A stretch of DNA of 64,000 nt from Acanthosepion esculentum. Taxonomy: Eukaryota > Mollusca > Cephalopoda > Sepiida > Sepiidae. The stretch covers positions 76,667,960-76,731,959 of the forward strand of contig OZ038485.1 in assembly GCA_964036315.1 (NCBI GenBank). Reading direction: 5' to 3'. Shown in pieces: positions 44,136 through 52,929 of the stretch. The notes below the pieces were generated by a model, which saw only the letters and a program-made list of their open reading frames with translations, was not told where the DNA came from and did not search any database. Every line of letters starts with the position of its first letter. Positions within the stretch are counted from its first letter, which is position 1. The translations under genes were made by a program, and so were the position numbers.

Positions 44136-46349
44136 AAAAATATCTGACCATCACTTAAAATACATCTTCAAAATATATATCAGAACCGAAACTAAAGAAC
44201 AACAAAAGAATATAATATTTGAAAGATTTTAGAAAAAAGAAAAGATTTAACATCTACCAGTTGCACTGATTTACATTTAAATTTATAAAAGCAAGGAATG
44301 ATGAAGAAGAGAATGAAAATGAGACAGATGCAAAGTAAAACTAAATAAATGAACAATCTATCAAATTAAGATGAGCAATAAAAGGAACAGGAATACAGAA
44401 AACAAATAAAGGAAAAAGTGAAATAGAGAAATAAACTTTGATAATAAATTAACCCTTTGAACCCTGACCCCCTGATTACAGATCTTCCACCCCAGGCCCT
44501 TGCTGTCCATGACTTTGGTCAGTATATTACCATTTGGATGCTGGTATACTGCTTGGGTTCAATTGGTTAGGAATTTTTTTCTCTATAAAAATTAGAAAAT
44601 TTAAAAACATTATACTTTTTTGCTCTCCAATCATATCAGTTCTTGAAATACATATTGAATTAAGGTCAACAAATAATTGATACAGACTGTTTCAGAATAC
44701 AAGAGATACTCTTTCACAAATACTGCTCACTATAAAAAAGTATATTCACCTGTTAGAACAGTGGATTAAATTCAAAGAAGCTTGAAATTATGGTGCCACT
44801 TTGAACAAAATCATTATCACATATTTACTACATATATCTTTCAATTATACATTCATATATGTGTCTTTTATACATTTCTTGACATCACACATAATGAGGA
44901 CTTCCTGCGTACAATGCATCTTCACACTCAAATCTTTTCTTGCTTATGATTAAGCATAAAACGTTTTTTCCTAAATTTCCACTTTATTTGAAAGTTTATT
45001 AATGCATGCATAAAGAATATACATTGAGCATATCATTCCATATCATTTAGTGATGAACATTCTCATTAATTCTATTCTTTTTATCATCTGTAAGTAAATG
45101 CTTTATGAAATCTTATAACAAAATGTTTATTCAAATGACTAAACTGAAATGCTTCAACAAAGATTATGACAATTATTATTATTTTTATAATATATATGTT
45201 CATGAATTAATTTAGCATTACAATTCTGGGTACTTTTTCTTTTTATATAGAAAACATTTATTTTTAAAATCATTTTAATAACCAAGGAAAATGAAACCTC
45301 AACAACATTTAATTGGAAAGAAGGAAGCTCTTTGCTTAAGAAATTCTGTCAGAGTTTATAAGTCACTTAATATTAAAGCAACTGAATTCTATAAATCAAT
45401 ATGAAGTTGGGTCCTTTATAAATTTAATGATTCAATATCCTTATTTTGATCAATTATGAACCCAACCCTATCAAAAAAGAAACTTCATGGATGATTTATT
45501 AGAAGGAAAAGAACTTTACAAAAATTAAATTCATGATTACCTACCTTGAAATAATAACCCTTAGCATTAGCCTTAAAACAAAAAAACTGAAAAATAGCTG
45601 GTTTCCAACATTTCCCTTAACTGACCAGTGACACCCACACATGCAACCTGCTTTATATACAAGACAATAAAGAATAGTGGCACTTGGTCTGAAGTTATCA
45701 TTGAATTATGAAACTGACAGTCACCATGATGTGTTGATTCCTATGCTTACACTGGTCATATTACTTCCAAAGTCTGCCTGAGTGTTAGCCTCCTGACAAA
45801 TCTTTTGTGTTTGCATGTGTGGCAAATTACAATATTTAAGGAAAATTAATGACAAAGTGGAAAATTTTCTGGTGTGACATGTTACCTCGTTTAAGAGTTC
45901 GTCAGGCGAAAGTGAGGTTTATGTTGATGCAACTAACTACACATGAGCATGGAGGAGAGAGGATGCTGATGATGAGTCCTAAGTTCTTCATGTTACTACT
46001 CAATGCTCATGCGTAGTAGTTCTCCTCCTTCAAATCAGAATACAGCTATATCTCTCCCAGTACTGGTAATATTTTATATAGAGGTATGATTTGGCTGATG
46101 TTTTAACATTTTCTTTTACTTTGTTTCATTAATACTCCATATAAACTCCATCAAGTATAATTTTATATAATTTATTGTCTTATTATTTCATTATTTATAT
46201 GATTTTTGTACTTAAAAGTTATAGTTAGTTCATTTATTTATTTATTATTTTGATTTAATTTTCTGTTTTGTAATTTTAATAATTTTTTCCTGTTTTTTTC
46301 ATTCCTTTATTTGTTAAGGAGTTTTTTTTACTTACATACTATTAAATAA
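44136..46349. other. AT-rich DNA with one inverted repeat
   Basis: No gene recognised. An inverted repeat lies at 45931-45950 (AACTAACTACACATGAGCAT) and 46003-46021 (ATGCTCATGCGTAGTAGTT), about 52 bp apart, flanked by GGAGGAGAGA and TCTCCTCC, which also pair. It could be a MITE or a folded RNA. Confidence 0.45.
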
Positions 46350-47334
46350 CTGGCAGTAAAGCCCGGTGTTGCTTGAGAGTAAACTTCCTCTGAAGGGAAG
46401 GTCATAACCACCATATTCATTTTGTACACGCATGTAAGGCTGAAGTCTAGTAGAACTGATAGCCGTCTACGTAAAAAACGTAATGTTAACAAGTTGTCGG
46501 TATTCATCAGCACAGCATAAGAAAAATTGTAAGGCTTAAAAGGAAGCAATGGACAGCCATGGTAGCATCAGCCATTTGCCATTATTAAGACACCTCCAAT
46601 TAAAAGTTGTCAAGCTCAATGTGAACACAGACCTTAGGAAGTTTTTGGTGAGTTGTGGCAAATGCCTTTGTATTCCGATGGGATGGTTTTATTATCCCTG
46701 AGTGCAAAACATTAAATGAAGCCCTGTGTCAGTTGCAACGTAGTAAAACGCAATAGCGTGAAAGGTAGACGCGTCTTTTGCCCAAAAGACGGTGCTGCCA
46801 CTACCGCAAACAGAACCACATAACAGGAGTATAGGAAGGTGCCGGGGCGAGTACTTGTAAGTGGCACAAATTTGTTTGTAGTTTTTTATAGCCAGTTGAG
46901 GCGAGCATGAAGCGCATATAGCGTTACCCAAAGCAGCCCTTATGGTAAGGGTAGAAACACGCCAACGGTGTACGGCAGAGAATGCGTATTATAACTCTGC
47001 ATGCTGCTATTCTTTTATTGTCCCATTTCTTTTTGCTGAGGCCTGAATTACGTAGACGCACTCGACTTCTTTGACAATTAAACGAATCCATCTTCCCACG
47101 TATTGGTTTTGTGTTGCAACTGAATATGGTTACGTGGTCGACATGTAAGTGCGAATACAGCTATGGTGGGGTTTAAGTGATAAGGGAGCATCTGGTGAGC
47201 AAGACAGCCTTTAATGAACTGTCTTAGTAATGGTAAGTGGATACTACGACGACCTTTAAATAAACCGGGTTAAAAAATGAAGGAACCTACGATGCAGCTG
47301 ACATAAAGATGTGTACATTGCATTTAAACATGAC

Positions 47335-47530
47335 CGACCATGGGCTATAGGACTTCTGCGTAGCTAATATTTTTAGCTTTGTTTGTTGGAGAGTAAACGT
47401 TATCCTTACTACCGACTTGGGAGCAGCCTACGTAAAGCTGTCCATGGGCAAAAAATTGTTCACCTAAATGCAGACCTGCGATGCTGAACGTCTGTCGTTG
47501 CGATTTGGCCATTGTTGCTGAACCGTGCTC
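47335..47530 (-). pseudogene. Helitron helicase C-terminal motifs
   Basis: The minus strand reads ATMAKSQRQTFSIAGLHLGE, then FFAHGQLYVGCSQVGSKDNV and YSPTNKAKNISYAEVL, ending at a stop near 47340. This is the last part of the Pif1-type helicase domain of RepHel proteins, with the SQGQT-type motif V (here SQRQT) and the LYV-CSRV motif VI (here CSQV, so its arginine finger is lost). In the intact protein this ATP-dependent helicase unwinds the donor strand during rolling-circle transposition. Confidence 0.8.
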
Positions 47531-47541
47531 GCCGTACCCCA

Positions 47542-48097
47542 GGGCTTTCTGAAGCTCTGGCAGACGCAGTAGATCTGGAATTCCTCAAATGACGATTAGC
47601 GGTCTGCACAGGACTTTCTAAAGCTCTGGCAGACACAGTAGCCCTGGCATTTCTTAAACGACGAATAGTGGTTTGTTGAGGTTGTTCGAAACCCTGGAAG
47701 ATGCAGCAACCTTAAGACGACACGAAGTGATTTGTTCAGGGCTTTCTAAAGCTGTATCGGTGGCATTCCTTAAACGCCGAAGGATTGTCTGTGTTGGGGA
47801 CTCGGAAGCCCTGGCCCTAGAAACGCGAATTGCGTCCTGTGAATTCTGTACTAAACGCTCTTCAGTTGAAAGTCTAGCGCATCATGATGACATAACTAAT
47901 GCTACTGATGCCAGCCTTTCAGTCCATTCAGCGGTACTTTCCATGGAGATGCGGGCAGCAGAGCGTGAGGCCATCTGAGAAAGGCGCAACAAAGTTTGCT
48001 GTATGGTCGTTTCACTTGCCTTTGATGCTCTTGTAACGGAGGCAGCAGCCGTACGCCGTACAAAAAGTTTCCTTCTCTTAGGCGGCATTTTAACCAA
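47542..48097 (-). pseudogene. Helitron N-terminal 23-residue repeat region
   Basis: The frame starts MVKMPPKRRKLFVRRTAAAS at 48097 and runs open to 47882. It then continues through frame changes as degenerate repeats. Direct repeats with a 69-bp period are plain in the DNA: GGGCTTTCTGAAGCTCTGG at 47542, GGACTTTCTAAAGCTCTGG at 47611, a diverged copy at 47680 and GGGCTTTCTAAAGCTG at 47739 (this one after a 10-bp loss). Encoded Arg/Glu/Ala-rich repeats of this sort open many Helitron proteins. The repeats run straight into the helicase C-terminus at 47540, which marks the internal deletion. A 101-codon plus-strand frame over the same DNA (47673-47978) is only a shadow. Confidence 0.66.
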
Positions 48098-48884
48098 TTT
48101 TAAAAAGGCAAATGTAATAAAAGGTATGTAGGTATTTTGAGTGCAAAAAATACCTGTAGTCTAAACGTAGGCAGGTTAGAGGGATCCCCAAAATGTATGT
48201 AACTGTATCAAAAGGGGATCGAAGACAAAAAAGTGAAGTTTAAAAAATTCAACTAAAGCTAAAACGGTAGTAGGTAATTTGGGAAGTAAATTCGATAAAC
48301 ACAGAAACGGATGTAGTTATAACGAAGAAGTAAAAAAAAAAAACAGTTTGGATGCGTTATCAACAACTTGCGGTTTCCGTAAGAAGCGAATGAAGTGAGC
48401 CAAGTGCGGGACAGTAATCGCAGAAGTGTGAACACGCGTGCGAGTTATGGTATAAAGAGGCGGATGGCCGGTTGACCTTGAGTGTAAGTAAGGTGACGTA
48501 CGTACGCACGTGCACACGCGTGCGTAAGAGAACTGCTCGCGCATATGATTGGATGGGCCCAAGGTTAAACGCTTGCAACCGTGCCAATGAGCTAGCAGCA
48601 ACCTTGAACAGTTGATGCGATTGGTTAAACTCCAGCTGGGTTAGTCAAAGCAGTGCACAGTGGCGGATGACGTTGCAAAATAGTATCTGGTGACTTTATT
48701 GTATCGGGGTTTTTATTGATAAATATGAAAGCTATGTAGTTCCTCATCCCAAAATAGGCATTGCCTTTTTGATTTACGTCGTCACCGATGTAGCGCAGTC
48801 TCTCAAAGTCAGCCAATCAGAAAATGGGCTTTTCAAGCTTCATTTTTTTTTTTAAATTTTGAGCAGCCAGAAGATATGAGGTAG

Positions 48885-49020
48885 TTTTATTGATCAAAAG
48901 TTGAAAATACAAGTGTTTTTACACTTCTTACGAACAAAATTTGAAGCGATATAAATTTTGTTTACTGATGGAAAACGTGCAAGAACTTTTTTTGGTTCAC
49001 TTACTTTTGCACAGCACTGT
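48885..49020 (-). mobile_element. Tc1-like transposon end (single TIR)
   Basis: Read on the minus strand from 49020: ACAGTGCTGTGCAAAAGTAA and GTGAACCAAAAAAAG, which resembles the outer inverted repeat of Tc1-like elements, followed by about 100 bp of subterminal sequence. No matching opposite TIR or transposase is found, so this is a broken end. Confidence 0.42.
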
Positions 49021-49022
49021 GC

Positions 49023-49028
<6 letters not shown>

Positions 49029-49082
<54 letters not shown>
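49029..49082. repeat. (GT)n microsatellite
   Basis: About 27 GT units lie between the Tc1-like end and the left TIR of the next element. Confidence 0.97.
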
Positions 49083-49084
<2 letters not shown>

Positions 49085-49089
49085 GTGGA

Positions 49090-49311
49090 GCAGATAATTG
49101 TAACAATCTTTCATAACAAGCACCAAAATTGTCACACATACTCCTTGGGGATTTCTCCCATTATCCACCTAAAAATTCAAGATGGTCACCATCGGATATA
49201 CAGAAATATTCCATTTCGCAATAAAATCACAAAGACTTGTCCTATTTGAATGATCTTAGTGAAAACTGTACGATTTGAAACCATGTAGAATCCGAATTTG
49301 GAACTACGTAC
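49090..49311 (+). repeat. Left terminal inverted repeat
   Basis: It matches the reverse complement of 51336-51572 over its whole length. The main differences are gaps after CAATCTTTCAT and around CTCCCATTATCC, where the right copy has a few to about 15 extra bases. The outermost shared word is AGCAGATAA. Confidence 0.85.
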
Positions 49312-49487
49312 CTCTTCACTAGCTTCCTTGTACATAATATCAGTTCCAGTATCATTCTTAGGGTAAAAAGTACCCATATCATTGGTACCATCAGTCCGAT
49401 ATATTATTGGATGTAAAAGTAGGCAGGAGGCCTATACTTGTTTGCCATATAGGATTTTGCTGCCTGGATGAGTATACTACAACATTT

Positions 49488-49740
49488 CTAAACCTCACAT
49501 CTGCAGCTGCACAGTGCCATGCAGGTCAGACCAAAGAAGTAGCATTTGCATCGATCGTAGCATTTCAACTTGCATCCACACTTGGTCAGCTGCTGGCAAC
49601 TCTCTGCAATGGGTGGGAGCTCTGTCCAAATAATCTGCCGCAAATCTCCTTTCTTGGTCAGGACCCAGTTGGCAGGAGTCTGGTTGATGTACTGTTGATT
49701 GACTCCAGATACAGCCCACCTGGTAGATAGCACACTTCAC
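49488..49740 (-). pseudogene. Cysteine-rich C-terminus of the TIR-element protein
   Basis: Two overlapping minus frames combine into one ancestral C-terminus: the frame 49740-49495 supplies an AIYQVGC segment, and the frame 49733-49488 gives WTELPPIAESCQQL, then CGCKLKCYDRCKCYFFGLTC and a final C-x-C-rich end. The spacing CGC...C...CKC...C...C.C resembles tesmin/TSO1-type (CXC) zinc-binding modules, and matches the C-termini of a large multi-copy family of uncharacterised invertebrate proteins I remember from cnidarian and octopus genomes. It stands about 0.5 kb downstream of the N-terminal frame, where intact relatives would have a protein of well over 1000 residues. The 49750-50230 stretch between them shows only scattered stops. 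Confidence 0.62.
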
Positions 49741-50235
49741 ATGCTACTTCTGCCCTGCTTGGGTTGGAGAAATGGCTTTTTATGGCCTCTGCTTCTGAGC
49801 AAACATGTCCAACCTCACATCATTGATACCTTCAACTGTGTTGGATCTGTTGTACATCATGACCACAAACTTGTCCAAGGTCAACATCATCCACTACTGG
49901 TGGGTACTAGCTGAGTTTGTTGAAAATGCCAGAAGCTTCATCACAGATATCTCAGGTTTGGCAAGCAGATTTCTTTCCTTTGCCATGGCATGCTGAAACA
50001 ACATCACAGCCAGTTTGCTCTTTTCTGGAAGGTTCCATCAAATATAGAGTTGTGGTCCAGCATATGTCTTTGCAAGATGTTGACAGAAGGTGCATCAACA
50101 CCCAGCTGTTCCAGACACTAGATATACAGATGAATTGTCTGCAAGTCAGAAGACTGCAGGACCCTCAACAGATCTGGTGGTCTCCACTAGATATATGACT
50201 AACTCTGAGAATGCCTGTGGGTAGGCATTCCCCTT

Positions 50236-50844
50236 TCATGCATGTTCCTGTTCCAGACTCTTGGTGGCTCTGAGGTATGTCCTCTCTTTATTGTACAGGT
50301 TTGTCAAGCATACAAAATGGTATTTGAACTCCTGTGCAATAGAATCTCCACTGCTGAGTCTTGCAAGAAGTTTTCCATCATTTAAAGTTTGAACACATTC
50401 ATGAAGTCTGCTACTGAGGTTCGTTGTCACAACTTGTCTGAGTTCAGAGGAAGGGGCTTTTATGTCACATATGAAACACATTTTGCCTACACGGATGCTT
50501 TTATGCAGCTTGGTCAGACATTCCACTGGCTGAGCACATTCTGCTCTTCTTTTACTAGCTCTCTCCAGTTTTGTGTTGTTGAACCTTCGGCAACAACTTT
50601 GGTGATACTGCGCCTTGTTCGTTCTCAGATTTTCTTCAATGCCATCACCATCATCAAGTCTGGCTGGATCCAGAACAATAGGCATCTCACAAAAGAGGGG
50701 AATATTAGTTGCAATCATAGTGTGGCCATCATATTCTGGTTGTGCATGTGGTGATTTGAGCACTTCACTCTTCTTTTTCTGACAAAAACAACACTTGCTC
50801 CAGTCAATCTGGAATTTAGGCAGTCCTGGATTTGTATTTGCCAT
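50236..50844 (-). CDS. N-terminal Cys/His-rich domain of the TIR-element protein
   Basis: This is the longest uninterrupted frame in the window (202 codons), starting MANTNPGLPKFQIDWSKCCF. Pairs of cysteines and histidines recur: CCFCQ near residue 19, a YHQSCCRRFNNTKLERASKR segment near 80-100, CFICD near 123, LHECVQTLNDGKLLARLSSG near 148, and KYHFVCLTNLYNKERTYLRA near 174. The pattern C-x2-C, H-x3-C, C-x2-C, H-x4-C suggests two zinc-binding modules. It matches the N-terminal part of the multi-copy invertebrate family whose C-terminus lies at 49740-49488. The frame stops at 50236 after a Glu-rich segment, where the intact protein would continue. It may still be translated as a truncated zinc-binding protein. 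No function is known to me. The start is the first ATG, 27 bp upstream of the conserved region. Confidence 0.66.
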   Translation of the reverse strand: MANTNPGLPKFQIDWSKCCFCQKKKSEVLKSPHAQPEYDGHTMIATNIPLFCEMPIVLDPARLDDGDGIEENLRTNKAQYHQSCCRRFNNTKLERASKRRAECAQPVECLTKLHKSIRVGKMCFICDIKAPSSELRQVVTTNLSSRLHECVQTLNDGKLLARLSSGDSIAQEFKYHFVCLTNLYNKERTYLRATKSLEQEHA

Positions 50845-51335
50845 CTTGGTGAATGGTATTCAAGGTATGATAATTATCTGTATTCAGTGAATCAAGGCTG
50901 AAGGTTTACCACCTTGATCACAATCATGCACAATAAGGTATTGGATACAACTAGGTTCAGAAATAAAAATGTATAACCTACATCTAGCCTGATCCAGTAT
51001 CATTTAAATCATGTGGGATCTGTACGCCATCCAGGTAACTACATACAAAGCAATGTTAAGTCCCATTACCTTTGGCTTGGCTCTCCCACACTGGCACATC
51101 CAGGTGCATCTATCTAAATAAACATCTATGTATGACTACATATAATCTACAGTAGATTCAGGGCTTATTAGACAGCATTTGGGACAATAAAGTAATTATT
51201 TCGGTACACTAAATAATTATTCAGTTGATACTGAACCCTATGCTGAGTTTCACAACAGTGGTGCCATCCAGTGTGCTCTGGTTGTGCATTGATATCCTCT
51301 CTTTTAGCACAAGAAAGCCAGTGAGTAAGGCCATG

Positions 51336-51572
51336 GTTCCAAATTCAGATTCTCCTTCATGAAAACTGTATGATTTAACTTCAAGATCATTCAATCAGGA
51401 CAAGTTTTTGTGATTTTATTGCGAATTTCAATATTTCTGTATATTCAACAGCATCCATCTTGAATTTTTAGGTGGCTAATGGGTTTTATCAAAAGAGCAA
51501 TCCCCAAGGAGTAAGTGTGGCAATTTTGGTGCTTGTCTCTGGAAATGAAAGATTGCCCTGAAAATTTGTTAT
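51336..51572 (-). repeat. Right terminal inverted repeat
   Basis: Inverted partner of 49090-49311; see the element entry for shared words. Between the N-terminal frame and this TIR (50845-51335) I see no gene. That stretch should contain the promoter and 5' UTR. Confidence 0.85.
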
Positions 51573-52080
51573 CTGCTATAATTTTTTTTAACATACAACG
51601 TGTAATGACACGTGCGATACCCTGTCTTCATCAGCCGCCGACCAGGGTTGATATCACAGTTTCGGTGGCTATGGCGGGACCGCCACCCCTAGCGCCACCA
51701 GCAGCGTTTGCCACCAGGCAGGGTATGAAGATAAGTAATTAATCGTTCCTATTTGTAAATTCTTGTAATAAAATAAACGATTGTTCTTCGTTGCAGCTTC
51801 TATCCGTAATGAAAGTTCCTGAATGCATTTGCCGTTATTGACGCGCTCGTAAAAAAACGTTATAGACGACCACGCAAATATTCCACTCGTGCATGATAGG
51901 TCGTGATGTTGCGCGCGTTTTATTTGCTTGTTTTGATCTCAACCAAATCCAACCTGACGCCTGCTGAACTGTTTTTTGAATGTGATGCGAAACACTCTTC
52001 AATCAACGGCCAGTGATGCCTATTTTTGAAAAGAAGGAAATGACCGAATGTCCCAGAAATCCACGACACCCAATCTCAAT
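51573..52080. other. GC-richer unassigned block with two hairpins
   Basis: From about 51600 the sequence carries CCCTG (51620) pairing CAGGG (51643) and GGTGGC (51664) pairing GCCACC (51682). It then has TAATAAAATAAACG near 51767 and a pyrimidine-rich TTGTTCTTCGTTGCAG ending at 51798. TGTAATGACAC...TTGCA could be the ends of a ~200-bp LTR-like repeat containing a poly-A signal. CG-rich words (GTTGCGCGCG) continue to 51920. No gene recognised. Confidence 0.35.
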
Positions 52081-52109
52081 ATATATATATAGTGTGTGTG
52101 TAGTCTATA

Positions 52110-52800
52110 GATACATACATACAGTATGGATAAATTGTCCTCTAAATGAAAAAAATGAAAATAGCTCTGACATCTCATTTTAACAGATGTATTTACTAAA
52201 ATTACATAAAAATATCTTGAAATACCAAAGAGTAAATTGATTGAATAAAATCACCATTGGCATCAACCACATCCCCCAGATGACTTTGGCATCTCCAGCA
52301 AACGGTCTCCTTGTTTAAGTTGGTGAATGCTGCCATAATAATTGCCTTCATTCAGTTCATTTTTGGTGTTACAAGAAGTTTTGTTGGTCTCTCGTTCAAC
52401 TATGCCCACACATAATAATCAAAGTGGGGAATTAGATGGCCAGATGTAAGGGGTGACATGGTGCAGTGCCCTGTTGCCAGATATAGGGTCATCCAGCACC
52501 CACACTCTTGACCCAGAGCAGCACTACCTCCTCAAGGCACTTGATGTGGGTCTCTGTGTTAAGTCTGACATCCTTTGGGAAGATGAATGGAGGCATAACA
52601 TCACCATCACTAGCAATCACTCCAAACACCTTTGTAATCACCATTAGAATCCTCTGCACTGTCCTCAGATTGACACCCACTCTGAAACGATCATATTGGA
52701 ACTCCCAGCATGAATGCCATGCAGTATAGAAGGCCATTTCCAGATGGAGTGAATTGCGTCATGGTGCTCTTTTTCTCAGTATCCTATTCACCCTACTATA
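52110..52800 (-). mobile_element. mariner-type (maT-like) transposon remnant
   Basis: The minus frame 52737-52489 reads MAFYTAWHSCWEFQYDRFRV, then VITKVFGVIASDGDVMPPFI and CLEEVVLLWVKSVGAG. The FGVIASDGDVMPP stretch is a conserved segment of mariner/maT DDE transposases after the first catalytic Asp. Past a frameshift, 52480-52370 gives PYIWQ-, WPSNSPL-like and VEREINKTSCNTKNE residues, then RRCQSHL-type decay to about 52260. One TIR-like end, ACAGTATGGATAAATTGTCC (52120-52139), lies at the low-coordinate side after TA. The opposite end is lost in the (TA)n run at 52881. Stops and missing catalytic blocks make it inactive. Confidence 0.68.
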
Positions 52801-52877
52801 CCATGCAGTCAACAACATCAAAAACAAACAACACACGTGTGAAATTAAAAATATAAAATATCAACATTTACCCATCA

Positions 52878-52880
<3 letters not shown>

Positions 52881-52926
<46 letters not shown>
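52881..52926. repeat. (TA)n microsatellite
   Basis: TA run whose right edge supplies the TA target for the Tc1-like element beginning at 52925. Confidence 0.97.

Positions 52927-52929
<3 letters not shown>

Larger units (their letters stand above)
46350..48880 (-). mobile_element. Helitron, internally deleted
   Basis: A block of higher GC content carries both ends of a Helitron RepHel gene on the minus strand: the N-terminus (48097 downward) and the helicase C-terminus (47530-47335), with the Rep nuclease and most of the helicase missing between. The 3' end read on the minus strand is AACACCGGGCTTTACTGCCAG followed by T at 46349, resembling known Helitron termini (GCCGGG-type hairpin, then CTRR, inserted next to T), although the last four bases read CCAG. 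The 5' end is not resolved; TC-starting candidates lie between about 48800 and 48880. Upstream of the ORF, 48660-48370 has CG-rich alternating ACGTGCGTACGT tracts, perhaps its promoter. Confidence 0.68.
49090..51572 (-). mobile_element. DNA element with ~230-bp TIRs around a cysteine-rich-protein gene
   Basis: The segments 49090-49311 and 51572-51336 are inverted copies of each other and enclose about 2.0 kb. Shared words in the same order are AGCAGATAA, CAATCTTTCAT, CAAGCACCAAAATTG, ACTCCTTGGGGATT, CCACCTAAAAATTCAAGATG, TATACAGAAATATT, TTCGCAATAAAATCACAAA, TTGAATGATCTT and GAATTTGGAAC. The interior codes on the minus strand for the two ends of one protein (50844-50236 and 49740-49488). The exact termini and a target duplication could not be fixed: the left side abuts a GT microsatellite. 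Long TIRs plus an enclosed gene point to a DNA transposon of a type I cannot assign. The copy has lost the middle of its gene and is non-autonomous. Confidence 0.68.

Noticed and set aside
48317..48601. Two overlapping 75-94-codon minus frames
   Set aside because: They lie in the CG-rich region upstream of the Helitron start and consist of alternating ACGT-type tracts; no family resemblance.
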